A stretch of DNA of 61,406 nt, taken from assembly GCF_003347595.2 (NCBI RefSeq), contig NZ_QCZK02000027.1, positions 1 to 61,406 on the forward strand. Direction: 5' to 3'. This DNA is from Botryobacter ruber. GTDB taxonomy: Bacteria; Bacteroidota; Bacteroidia; Cytophagales; Hymenobacteraceae. The position numbers and the translations under genes were made by a program. Positions 39,258 through 47,000 of this stretch are shown here, piece after piece (position 1 is the first letter of the stretch; the number at the start of each line of letters is the position of its first letter). The notes under the pieces are model-generated. The model did no database searches. It was not told the origin of the DNA and saw only the letters and a list, made by a program, of their open reading frames with translations.

Positions 39258-40565
39258 TTATTTTATTCGGGTAATCTGCGCACCCAGCGCATTCAGGCGG
39301 CCGTCGATGTTCTGGTAGCCGCGGTCGATCTGCTCTACGTTATCTATCACACTGCGTCCTTCAGCCGAAAGAGCGGCAATCAGGAGCGCCACACCAGCCC
39401 GGATGTCGGGCGAGGTCATGTTGATGCCACGCAAAGGCAACTGCTTGTTCTGCCCGATAACGGTAGCACGGTGCGGGTCGCAGAGGATAATTTGCGCGCC
39501 CATGTCGATGAGCTTATCAACGAAGAACAGGCGGCTCTCGAACATTTTCTGATGCACCAGCACTGTTCCTTTGGCCTGTGTGGCTACTACCAGTGCTACG
39601 CTCAATAGGTCAGGCGTAAGACCGGGCCAGGTATGGTCCGAAACGGTCAGGATGCTGCCGTCGATGTAGGTATCAACCTCGTAGTGGTCCTGCTCCGGGA
39701 TAAAAATATCGTCGCCACGGAATTCCATTTTAATGCCCAGCCTGCGGAAGGTTTCCGGAATGAGCCCCAGTTCTGGTATCTGGCAGTCTTTGATGGTAAT
39801 TTCGGAACCGGTCATGCCGGCCAGTCCGATAAACGAACCTATCTCGATCATGTCGGGGAGCAGGCGGTGCTCGGTGCCGCCGAGCGATTCCACACCCTCA
39901 ATTACGAGCAGGTTAGAGCCGATCCCCCGGATGCGCGCGCCCATGCGGTTGAGCATGCGGCAAAGCTGCTGCACGTAAGGCTCGCAGGCGGCATTGTAAA
40001 TAGTAGTAACGCCTTCGGCCAGCACGGCAGCCATTACAATATTGGCAGTACCGGTAACAGAAGCTTCGTCGAGGAGCATGTAGGTGCCCTGCAGGCGCTG
40101 TGCCTCTATCTGGAAAAAGCTGTCCTGCGAGTCGTAGTTAAACGTGGCGCCCAGTTTCTGCAAGCCGATAAAGTGGGTGTCGAGGCGGCGGCGGCCAATT
40201 TTGTCGCCTCCTGGTTTCGGAAGTTTGCATTGCCCGTAACGTGCCAGCATAGGGCCGGCAATCATCACGGAACCACGTATTGACCGACCCAGCTTGGCAA
40301 ACGATTCCGTTTGCAGGTAATCCATGTCGATATTGGCAGCAGTAAACCGGTAGGTATCGGGGGCTAGTTTATCGACTGTTACGCCAAAATTCGTTAGCAG
40401 TTCGATGAGCTTATTGACATCGCGGATATCAGGAACATTGGAAATGGTAACCGGTTCGGAAGTCAGGAGAACCGCGCACAGAATCTGGAGCGCTTCGTTT
40501 TTGGCACCCTGCGGGTAAATGTTGCCGTGTAATTTGTTACCGCCAATTACTTCAAATGAAGCCAT
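39258..40565 (-). CDS. murA: UDP-N-acetylglucosamine 1-carboxyvinyltransferase with Asp in the active-site loop
   Basis: The 435-aa protein is a full-length MurA: it transfers enolpyruvate from PEP to UDP-GlcNAc, the first committed step of peptidoglycan synthesis. Landmarks are GGNKLHGNIYPQGAKNEALQ (Lys22/Asn23 region), LGRSIRGSVMIAGPMLARYG and PGGDKIGRRRLDTH. In that loop the residue corresponding to the usual Cys115 is Asp121. Cys-to-Asp at this site is known to keep activity and prevent inactivation by fosfomycin, so natural tolerance is expected. It is cytoplasmic. The DUF4290 gene ends 3 bp upstream and the secreted hypothetical gene starts 1 bp downstream, so this is an operon. Confidence 0.95.
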   Translation of the reverse strand: MASFEVIGGNKLHGNIYPQGAKNEALQILCAVLLTSEPVTISNVPDIRDVNKLIELLTNFGVTVDKLAPDTYRFTAANIDMDYLQTESFAKLGRSIRGSVMIAGPMLARYGQCKLPKPGGDKIGRRRLDTHFIGLQKLGATFNYDSQDSFFQIEAQRLQGTYMLLDEASVTGTANIVMAAVLAEGVTTIYNAACEPYVQQLCRMLNRMGARIRGIGSNLLVIEGVESLGGTEHRLLPDMIEIGSFIGLAGMTGSEITIKDCQIPELGLIPETFRRLGIKMEFRGDDIFIPEQDHYEVDTYIDGSILTVSDHTWPGLTPDLLSVALVVATQAKGTVLVHQKMFESRLFFVDKLIDMGAQIILCDPHRATVIGQNKQLPLRGINMTSPDIRAGVALLIAALSAEGRSVIDNVEQIDRGYQNIDGRLNALGAQITRIK

Positions 40566-40568
40566 TAA

Positions 40569-41231
40569 TTATTTATTTCTCGGGTTAGAAGAAGTACGAA
40601 CATTTTTCTTGTTTCGGCCTGAATCGGAACGGCCCTGCTGCTGGTAGCGCTGCGGTTCCTGCGAGGCAGCTTTACCACTACTCTCGAACAGGTTGTTGCT
40701 TTCGATGTAGCCCAGGTCCATGTTCAGTTTGCCATTGGACATGTTGCGGATGTCGTTCAGGATAACATCGTCTGTAATACTATCTTTGTTATAAGACCTG
40801 TACAGGGTTTTCATCAGTTTGCCCAGCGATATAATAGCAGCGTCGCGCTCCTTTGGGTCCTCCAGCTCGGTGGCACGCTGTATCAGCAGTTCTACGTTTT
40901 TGCCATAATGCTTGAAGTTGGGCGTGTCGAGCGGGTAGCTCATGCGCTGCGGCTTGTCGTTGAGGTACTCCATCGCGCTGAGCTCAAACGGAACATCCAC
41001 ATCCAGCTTGGAGCCGGACATTACATAAAGGTGGTTCCAGAGTTTCTGCTGTGAATCCTGGATGTCGCGGAGCTGGGGGTTCAGCTTGGCCATCAGGTTA
41101 ATGAGCAACTGCGACAGGCGCGTACGTTCCGATCGGTCCTGTATCGTAAGGATGTAATTAACAAGGTCCTGCACGTTTCTGCCATACTCGCGCAGCAGCA
41201 ATTCTTGTTTAAAGGTAGTACTAGCTTCCAT
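40569..41231 (-). CDS. DUF4290 family protein
   Basis: The 220-aa protein matches the Bacteroidota-specific DUF4290 family, seen in REYGRNVQDLVNYILTIQDR near the start, then LWNHLYVMSGSKLDVDVPFE and YGKNVELLIQRATELEDPKE. The C-terminus is low complexity (QQQGRSDSGRNKKNVRTSSN). It is mainly helical and soluble. It is encoded immediately upstream of murA (3 bp), a conserved neighbourhood in my recollection, which suggests a role linked to envelope synthesis; no activity is known to me. Confidence 0.85.
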   Translation of the reverse strand: MEASTTFKQELLLREYGRNVQDLVNYILTIQDRSERTRLSQLLINLMAKLNPQLRDIQDSQQKLWNHLYVMSGSKLDVDVPFELSAMEYLNDKPQRMSYPLDTPNFKHYGKNVELLIQRATELEDPKERDAAIISLGKLMKTLYRSYNKDSITDDVILNDIRNMSNGKLNMDLGYIESNNLFESSGKAASQEPQRYQQQGRSDSGRNKKNVRTSSNPRNK

Positions 41232-41315
41232 TATAGCGGGGTTAAGAATTCAAAATTAGAAATCTGCGGCAATTAATAGCAGAAATCGGGATATATAAAT
41301 TTCAGGTTACGGAAA

Positions 41316-41480
41316 TTGTCTGAACTAGGATTAATCAGATTAATGGATTTATCAGATTTCTTCCATTTTTAACTTTGGCATCGATAACAAAGAAATTAAA
41401 TATTCTAATCCTTGTAATATATCCAGCATTAAAAAATAAATCCTGAAATCCCTTAATCTGATTAATCCTAGTTCAGACAA
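41316..41480. repeat. GTCTGAAC-family terminal-inverted-repeat element
   Basis: The 35-bp left arm (41316-41350), starting TTGTCTGAACTAGGATTAAT, is mirrored by 41446-41480 with one mismatch. The interior is A+T-rich without a gene. It fills most of the gap between the helicase gene (which ends at 41490) and the DUF4290 gene. Confidence 0.8.
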
Positions 41481-41489
41481 ATATTCATA

Positions 41490-43724
41490 CTAATCATGTA
41501 TCCTGAGTTTGGCAAAACTCAGCAGCAATGTTTTTTCGCCTACCTCGTCAAAGTTGATGATGGCTTTGGTGCTGTTGCCCTGCGTATCCATTTTAGCCAC
41601 TACGCCGAACCCGAATTTCGGATGCTCTACCTTCATGCCAGCGGCCAGTTTGGAGGTGTCGCTGGGGGTGAAGTCGGCGGGGGCGGTGTAACTGCTGGCT
41701 ACCTGCTTGCGCGGTGCGGCGGCCACCAGGCTGCTCTTGCGCTGCAGCACCCGCTCAAACACGCCGCCACCCGGGGTGTCGCCGTACTTGAAGTTAACGA
41801 AGCGGCTGTCAATTTCGTCTAAGAAGCGGCTCTTTTCGCAGGCCCGCAGGTTACCCCACTGGTAACGGCTGGTGGCGTAGGTTAAGTATAATTTCTTTTC
41901 GGCACGTGTTATGGCCACGTAAAACAGCCGCCGCTCTTCTTCCAGGTCGGCACGTGAGTTGAGCATCATCTGGCTCGGGAAAAGGTTTTCTTCCATCCCC
42001 ACGATAAACACATTCTTAAACTCGAGGCCCTTGGCGGAGTGGATGGTCATGAGGGTTACAAACTCGCCCTCGTCGTCGGCTTTGGTGTCGGCGTCGGTAA
42101 TCAGGGCGATGTCCTGCAGGAAGGCCGACAGGCTCTTGTCTTCCTTCTCCGGGTCGTCTACATATTCCTTGATACCGTTCAGGAGCTCCTGGATGTTCTC
42201 GTAACGCGCCAGGCCTTCCACGGTTTTGTCGGCGTACAGATCGTCTACGATTCCGGAATGTTTGGCTACGTGTTTGGCAACCTCAAAGGCATCGTTGTGC
42301 TCGGCAATGCGGGCGAAATCTCGGATGAGGATGGAGAAGTTCTCAATGGCCGTGCCAACGCGGTTGCCCAGGAAAGTGCTGGCATTCTGCACCACTTCCC
42401 ACACGGTATGGTTGCTCTCGTCGGCGGTTACAAATATCTTCGATTCGGTGGTTTCGCCGATGCCGCGTTTCGGGTAGTTGATCACGCGGCGCAGTGCCTG
42501 CTCATCGTTCGGGTTCACGGTCAGGCGCAGGTAAGCGATCAGGTCCTTAATTTCCTTGCGCTGGTAGAACGACAGGCCTCCAATAATTTTGTACTTGATG
42601 TTCATGCGGCGCAGCGCCTCTTCCATGGCCCGCGACTGCGCGTTGGTGCGGTAGAGGATGGCGAAGTCGTCGTAGGAGAGGTGGTTGTTCATCTTCTCCT
42701 CAAAGATGGTGGTCGCCACCAGTTTGCCTTCCTCGTTGTCGGAGTTGGCTTTGATGACCTCGATCAGCGGACCTTCCTCGTTGTCGGTAAATACCTCTTT
42801 GCGTAGCTGTGCCTGGTTGTGTTTGATAACCGAGTTGGCAGCATGCACGATGTTTTTGGTAGAGCGGTAGTTCTGCTCCAGTTTAAACACCTCCAGCTCC
42901 GGGTAGTCGCGTTCGAAGTTGAGGATGTTCTGGATATCGGCACCCCGGAAGGCGTAGATACTCTGCGCATCGTCGCCCACCACCACGATGTTGCGGTTCT
43001 GGGCCGCCAATTTGCGCGTGATGAGGTACTGCGAGTAGTTAGTGTCCTGGTACTCGTCCACCATCACGTATTTAAAAATATTCTGGTACTTGTTCAGCGC
43101 GTCGGGATGGTCTTTGAAGAGCACGTTCGTGTTGAACAGCAAATCGTCGAAGTCCATGGCGCCGGCGGCAAAGCAGCGCTTGGCGTACTGCTCGTAAATC
43201 TTGCCGATCTTGGGACGCATAGCTGCTTCATCGTCAGCCTGTATCACCGGGTCGCTCAGGTATTGCTTTACCGAAATGAGTTTGTTCTTGGCAGAGGAGA
43301 TGCGGCCCAGCACCAGGTTAGGTTTGTAGAGCTTGTCGTCCAGGTTCATCTCCTTTACGATGTTCCGGATAAGCGTTTTGCTGTCGTCGGTATCGTAAAT
43401 GGTGAAGCTTTTCGGGTAGCCGATCTTGTCGGCTTCGGCCCGCAAAATGCGCGAGAACACGGAGTGGAAGGTACCCATCCAGATGTTCTTGGCTTCGTTG
43501 CCGATGACCTTCTCGATCCGGTGCCGCATTTCTTTGGCAGCCTTGTTCGTAAAGGTCAGGGCCAGTATGTTGAACGGGTCCACGCCCTGGCTGATGAGGT
43601 GGGCAATCCGGTACGTAAGAACTCTTGTTTTGCCGGAACCTGCTCCGGCTATAATCATGGCAGGGCCTTCGATGTGCAGTACGGCCTTGCGTTGCGACTC
43701 ATTTAATAAACTAATGTAATCCAT
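41490..43724 (-). CDS. uvrD: ATP-dependent DNA helicase, UvrD/PcrA type
   Basis: The 744-aa SF1A helicase has motif I AGAGSGKT at residues 26-33, motif Ia with LALTFTNKAAKEMR, the motif II neighbourhood KYVMVDEYQDTNYSQY, motif III VVVGDDAQSIYAFRGA, motif IV FKLEQNYRSTKNI, motif V TLMTIHSAKGLEF and motif VI RRLFYVAITRAEKKLYLTYA. A C-terminal Tudor-like segment (VEHPKFGFGVVAKMD with INFDEVGEKTLLLSFAKL) favours the PcrA-type interaction with RNA polymerase. It acts in repair and replication restart. Single reverse-strand gene with a long repeat at its 3' side. Confidence 0.95.
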   Translation of the reverse strand: MDYISLLNESQRKAVLHIEGPAMIIAGAGSGKTRVLTYRIAHLISQGVDPFNILALTFTNKAAKEMRHRIEKVIGNEAKNIWMGTFHSVFSRILRAEADKIGYPKSFTIYDTDDSKTLIRNIVKEMNLDDKLYKPNLVLGRISSAKNKLISVKQYLSDPVIQADDEAAMRPKIGKIYEQYAKRCFAAGAMDFDDLLFNTNVLFKDHPDALNKYQNIFKYVMVDEYQDTNYSQYLITRKLAAQNRNIVVVGDDAQSIYAFRGADIQNILNFERDYPELEVFKLEQNYRSTKNIVHAANSVIKHNQAQLRKEVFTDNEEGPLIEVIKANSDNEEGKLVATTIFEEKMNNHLSYDDFAILYRTNAQSRAMEEALRRMNIKYKIIGGLSFYQRKEIKDLIAYLRLTVNPNDEQALRRVINYPKRGIGETTESKIFVTADESNHTVWEVVQNASTFLGNRVGTAIENFSILIRDFARIAEHNDAFEVAKHVAKHSGIVDDLYADKTVEGLARYENIQELLNGIKEYVDDPEKEDKSLSAFLQDIALITDADTKADDEGEFVTLMTIHSAKGLEFKNVFIVGMEENLFPSQMMLNSRADLEEERRLFYVAITRAEKKLYLTYATSRYQWGNLRACEKSRFLDEIDSRFVNFKYGDTPGGGVFERVLQRKSSLVAAAPRKQVASSYTAPADFTPSDTSKLAAGMKVEHPKFGFGVVAKMDTQGNSTKAIINFDEVGEKTLLLSFAKLRIHD

Positions 43725-43840
43725 TTCTTCTCCTGGGCGTGCGTCTTAAAACCTCTGCAAGTTACAAATTCCATTCTGTATTCAGAACCGGGCAGGAAAT
43801 TTACCTGCGGCTCCGGACTGAATCAAAGGCAGAATGAGGT

Positions 43841-43876
43841 GCGGCAGCGGCTGTGGTGACGGCAGCAGTAACGTTT
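43841..43876 (+). repeat. Copy of the dispersed GGTGGCAGGTGCAG-type repeat
   Basis: Reads GCGGCAGCGGCTGTGGTGAC followed by GGCAGCAGTAACGTTT. Confidence 0.65.
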
Positions 43877-43943
43877 GTAAGCTACTTTAAGAACAAAGAA
43901 ATCAGCAAAATGGGTCATCGTGCTCAAATTCAGCACCGATAAA

Positions 43944-43974
43944 TTGATGGGAGGCAGGCTTCCTGTTATCTTTG
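43944..43974 (+). promoter_or_regulatory. Bacteroidota-type promoter of the Sel1-ankyrin gene
   Basis: TTG at 43944-43946 and TATCTTTG at 43967-43974 are separated by 20 bp, in good agreement with the TTTG-N19-21-TANNTTTG pattern. The start codon follows 72 bp later. Confidence 0.65.
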
Positions 43975-44046
43975 CAGAGAGATTGTAAAATCTGGTACTG
44001 TTTATGTGCAGCTACAGTTAGCGCCCCATTAGCTTTATAGTCGATT

Positions 44047-45606
44047 ATGAAAAATATAGTATCTCTTCTGTTCCTGCTGCTACTGTTTCGGGTAGGAGTG
44101 GCTCAGGAGAAAACCAAAAATCCGGCAACACCCCCGCTTGCTGTCGATACCACTGCCGCTGTCGGCTGGCGAACGCCGGAGACGAAGGAAGCGGTTCTGC
44201 TCTACATTTCGTTACAGCCGGAGGCGGCTTATGCCAAATTCAGGGAAGCAGCTGCCAAAGACGATCCCGATGCCTTCTATTTTATGGGCCGCCTGCAGCA
44301 GCACGGCGAGCTGAAAGCCAACCTGAACCTGAACGACACCAGCAAACTGAAGAACCCGGAAATTTATTTTGCCGCCCGCCGCGATTCGGCCCGTTATTTT
44401 TATGAGCAGGCCATTAAAGGCAACAGCATGCTGGGGCATCTGGGCATAGCGGAACTGATGACGCTGCGAAACCAGGAGGACGAGCGCCTCTTTACCCAGC
44501 ACATGCGCAGTGCGGCTATCGATATAAGAGAGCGAGCCATTGACGGCGATGCCTTCAGTTGCCGCATCCTGGGCAGCATGTACTATACCGGCTATGGCGT
44601 CTGGAAAGATAGGGAGCTGGCGATACGTTATTTCCAGAAAGCCGCCGAAAAAGGAGACCTGGTATCGTATGGCTACATCGGGAGCCTGTACCAGGAAGGA
44701 GAGGGGGTGCCGGCAGATATGAAGCAGGCGGTGAAGTGGTTTAAAAAAGGCGCCGAAGCCGGTGAACGCGAAGCCAGCTATTCCCTGGGCCTGTATTACG
44801 AAGAAACAACCGACGGCAACGCCAACATCGAGGAGGCGAAGAAGTGGTACCAGGTCGCGATGGAAAAGGGCAGCCAGAATGCCTATGAGCAGCTCAAGTA
44901 CCTGGGCCTGGCTCCGGAAACGCGCCTGATCATTGGGGCTATGGACCGGAATGCGCATCTGGTGGAACGGGCGCTGGAGCAGGGCGCCGACATCAACAGC
45001 GGTGCCAATCCTGCCGGTTTCGACCTCGATTTCAGGGGCCGCACGGCGCTGATGCACGCCGTGTACCTGCCACACCTGCTGGAAGGTTACGGAACCGTGT
45101 ACGACCCGGATAAAAGGGTGCAGACGGTGAGCCTGCTGCTGCAGAAAGGCGCCGACATCAACAAGACCGACCAGGACGGGAAAACAGCCCTGCATTATGC
45201 CGTCAGCGGCACCCGCGTTACTACCGAAACATTTGAGCAGGAGCAGCTCCAGTTGCTCGACACGCTGCTGCAGCATGGCGCCGCTGTCAATGTGCAGGAC
45301 TCGCTGGGCAACACGCCGCTCATTTACGCCATGGAATTCAACAAAGGCTTCGGCCTCCGCGACGTCGAAATGCTCATTAAAGCCGGTGCCGATGTTAACG
45401 TGCAGAACAAAGAAGGCAAAACGGCCCTGATGGTCGCCTGCGAGAAAAACTACACGAACGAATCAGTGCTGATCCTGATCAGCGCCGGCGCCGACGCCAC
45501 CCTCCGCGACAATAATGGCAGAGCCGCCATCGATTTTACCAAAAAAGACAACATCCGCAATATCCTGTTCGCCGCCGGTTCGCCGGAGCCGAAGGTGAAT
45601 CCGTAG
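44047..45606 (+). CDS. Secreted Sel1-repeat plus ankyrin-repeat fusion protein
   Basis: The 519-aa protein has a signal peptide (MKNIVSLLFLLLLFRVGVAQ). Sel1-like repeats occupy about residues 50-300 (the clearest being RILGSMYYTGYGVWKDRELA, IRYFQKAAEKGD, YIGSLYQEGEGVPADMKQAV and SLGLYYEETT). Ankyrin repeats follow from about 300 to 510 (LVERALEQGADINSG, RTALMHAV, LLLQKGADINKTDQDGKTAL, LLQHGAAVNVQDSLGNTPLI, VEMLIKAGADVNVQNKEGKT). Both repeat classes are protein-binding scaffolds; joining them behind a signal peptide suggests a periplasmic hub. No enzymatic domain is present. It has its own promoter. The partner is unknown. Confidence 0.85.
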   Translation: MKNIVSLLFLLLLFRVGVAQEKTKNPATPPLAVDTTAAVGWRTPETKEAVLLYISLQPEAAYAKFREAAAKDDPDAFYFMGRLQQHGELKANLNLNDTSKLKNPEIYFAARRDSARYFYEQAIKGNSMLGHLGIAELMTLRNQEDERLFTQHMRSAAIDIRERAIDGDAFSCRILGSMYYTGYGVWKDRELAIRYFQKAAEKGDLVSYGYIGSLYQEGEGVPADMKQAVKWFKKGAEAGEREASYSLGLYYEETTDGNANIEEAKKWYQVAMEKGSQNAYEQLKYLGLAPETRLIIGAMDRNAHLVERALEQGADINSGANPAGFDLDFRGRTALMHAVYLPHLLEGYGTVYDPDKRVQTVSLLLQKGADINKTDQDGKTALHYAVSGTRVTTETFEQEQLQLLDTLLQHGAAVNVQDSLGNTPLIYAMEFNKGFGLRDVEMLIKAGADVNVQNKEGKTALMVACEKNYTNESVLILISAGADATLRDNNGRAAIDFTKKDNIRNILFAAGSPEPKVNP

Positions 45607-45620
45607 CAGGTGTTTTATGA

Positions 45621-45660
45621 AGGAGCAGAGGCTATGGTGGGTGGGGCAGCAGAATGTTTG
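45621..45660 (+). repeat. Copy of the dispersed GGTGGCAGGTGCAG-type repeat
   Basis: Reads AGGAGCAGAGGCTATGGTGG followed by GTGGGGCAGCAGAATGTTTG just after the Sel1-ankyrin gene. Confidence 0.7.
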
Positions 45661-45683
45661 GGAGGTGTTTATGTAAAATGCTC

Positions 45684-45724
45684 TAGGTGTATTTTGTAAC
45701 TACACCTAAATATTAATATCTTTC
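45684..45724 (+). promoter_or_regulatory. Operator-like palindrome and weak promoter upstream of the A+T-rich orphan gene
   Basis: TAGGTGTA (45684-45691) is perfectly mirrored by TACACCTA (45701-45708) around 9 bp, followed by TATCTTTC (45717-45724), close to TANNTTTG. The start codon is 24 bp later. A dimeric repressor or activator site is a reasonable guess. Confidence 0.45.
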
Positions 45725-45748
45725 ATACTACACCGCCAGGAAAAGACC

Positions 45749-46192
45749 ATGAATTCAAAAATAAAAAAAGTATTACTTTTATTATTCCTGCTCATTTCAG
45801 CCAAATGTAGTGCTCAATCTGGTGAAGCAATAATTACATATGATCCTGTTGAAATAGATATAACTAAACCAAAATTAGATCGTGTTCTCATAGGTAAAGG
45901 AATCATAAGAATAACTTTTAATAATGTTAACGATTTATCAGTTGTGGAATCTGAAGTCATCCGGTTATCTATTACAGATTTTATTTCCAATAAAACATGT
46001 TTAAATTTTTTTGGAGGTAAAAATTTGAGCATGAGTGAAGCCGAACAAGTAAGTTTTTACGAATCCAAACTGGATTCAATTTTCAAGAGACAAACCTATA
46101 GAGTTGTAAGTAAAAATTTTAAAACTTTTATCCCAAAGGCTGACTATCCATTTATGTTTAAGGTACATCCCGTCAATACTTCTTCAAAATGA
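45749..46192 (+). CDS. A+T-rich secreted hypothetical protein, 147 aa
   Basis: A signal peptide (KVLLLLFLLISAKCSAQ) is followed by about 125 residues of alternating strands (EAIITYDPVEIDI, RVLIGKGIIRITFNNVND) and a basic C-terminal half (FKRQTYRVVSKNFKTFIPKA). I recognise no family. The base composition is strikingly richer in A+T than the genes on both sides (runs such as AAAAATAAAAAAAG), which points to recent acquisition. It has a palindrome and a promoter-like element directly upstream. A dispersed-repeat copy lies before and another after it in opposite orientation, so the gene is bracketed by repeats. Confidence 0.65.
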   Translation: MNSKIKKVLLLLFLLISAKCSAQSGEAIITYDPVEIDITKPKLDRVLIGKGIIRITFNNVNDLSVVESEVIRLSITDFISNKTCLNFFGGKNLSMSEAEQVSFYESKLDSIFKRQTYRVVSKNFKTFIPKADYPFMFKVHPVNTSSK

Positions 46193-46244
46193 TATTCCCC
46201 GCTGGCGCGGGCTTGCAGCCCGTGCCTTCATTCTAGCTCAAACT

Positions 46245-46280
46245 TCATTCTGCACCTCCCACCACACCCTCTGCTGTTAC
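46245..46280 (-). repeat. Copy of the dispersed GGTGGCAGGTGCAG-type repeat, reverse orientation
   Basis: The reverse strand reads GTAACAGCAGAGGGTGTGGT followed by GGGAGGTGCAGAATG. It is preceded by a GCGGGCTTGCAGCCCGTGCC palindromic segment near 46206-46225. Confidence 0.7.
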
Positions 46281-46349
46281 ACAATTGCCACTCACCATTC
46301 ATTTAAACTATTTTCTCCGTAACTTTGTCTTCTGGTAAAACAAAAACAG

Positions 46350-46925
46350 ATGATAGTCCTTCAGAATACAGTAATTAGCGACGATATACGCGATAATTTT
46401 TTTGTCTGCAACCTCGAGAAGTGTAAGGGGGCCTGCTGTGTGGAAGGCGACCTGGGCGCGCCGCTGGAGGTAGAGGAACTGGAGATACTGGAAGAGAATT
46501 ACGAAAAGATAAAGCCGTACATGTCGGGGGCCGGTAAGCTGGCGGTAGAGCAACACGGGCTGTACGAGATGGACTTTGAGGGCGACTATTCCACCACCAT
46601 CATCGAAGGCCGCGAATGCGCCTTTGCCCTTTACGACAACGGCATCCTGAAGTGCGCCATCGAACAGGCTTACCTCGACGGCAAAATCGACTGGAAAAAA
46701 CCGATTTCCTGCCACCTGTATCCCATCCGCATCACGAAGTACGACGGTTTCGATGCGCTGAATTACGACCGCTGGGGCATTTGCAGCGCGGCCTGCAGCT
46801 TTGGCGAAGACCTGGGGGTGCGGGTGTACCAGTTCCTGAAAGAGCCGCTCATCCGCAAGTACGGCGAAGGCTGGTACAGCGAACTGGAGCAGCTGATGGA
46901 GGAGGAGCTAGAGAAGGAGAAATAG
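46350..46925 (+). CDS. DUF3109 family cysteine-rich protein
   Basis: The 191-aa protein carries the cysteine pattern of DUF3109: [20 protein letters not shown] (about residues 19-38), [20 protein letters not shown] (about 90-109), [10 protein letters not shown] and ICSAACSFG. Eight or more cysteines suggest binding of zinc or an iron-sulphur cluster, as in related YkgJ-like proteins; the ligand is not established. It is cytoplasmic. The family is widespread in Bacteroidota. Single gene closed by the strong terminator at 46937-46988, which it shares with accC on the other strand. Confidence 0.85.
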   Translation: MIVLQNTVISDDIRDNFFVCNLEKCKGACCVEGDLGAPLEVEELEILEENYEKIKPYMSGAGKLAVEQHGLYEMDFEGDYSTTIIEGRECAFALYDNGILKCAIEQAYLDGKIDWKKPISCHLYPIRITKYDGFDALNYDRWGICSAACSFGEDLGVRVYQFLKEPLIRKYGEGWYSELEQLMEEELEKEK

Positions 46926-46936
46926 TTGCTCCCAAC

Positions 46937-46988
46937 CAATAAAACAAAAAGCTCTGGCCGATAAGTCAGAGCTTTTTGTTTTTTATTG
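46937..46988. terminator. Bidirectional terminator between the DUF3109 gene and accC
   Basis: CAATAAAACAAAAAGCTCTG pairs with CAGAGCTTTTTGTTTTTTATTG around a 10-nt loop, giving T-runs on both strands. Confidence 0.92.
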
Positions 46989-47000
46989 GAGTATGCTAAC

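Larger units (their letters stand above)
43725..44046. other. Divergent gap between helicase and Sel1-ankyrin genes
   Basis: It holds a dispersed-repeat copy (43841-43876) and a good promoter (43944-43974) for the forward gene. Nothing else was recognised. Confidence 0.6.
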
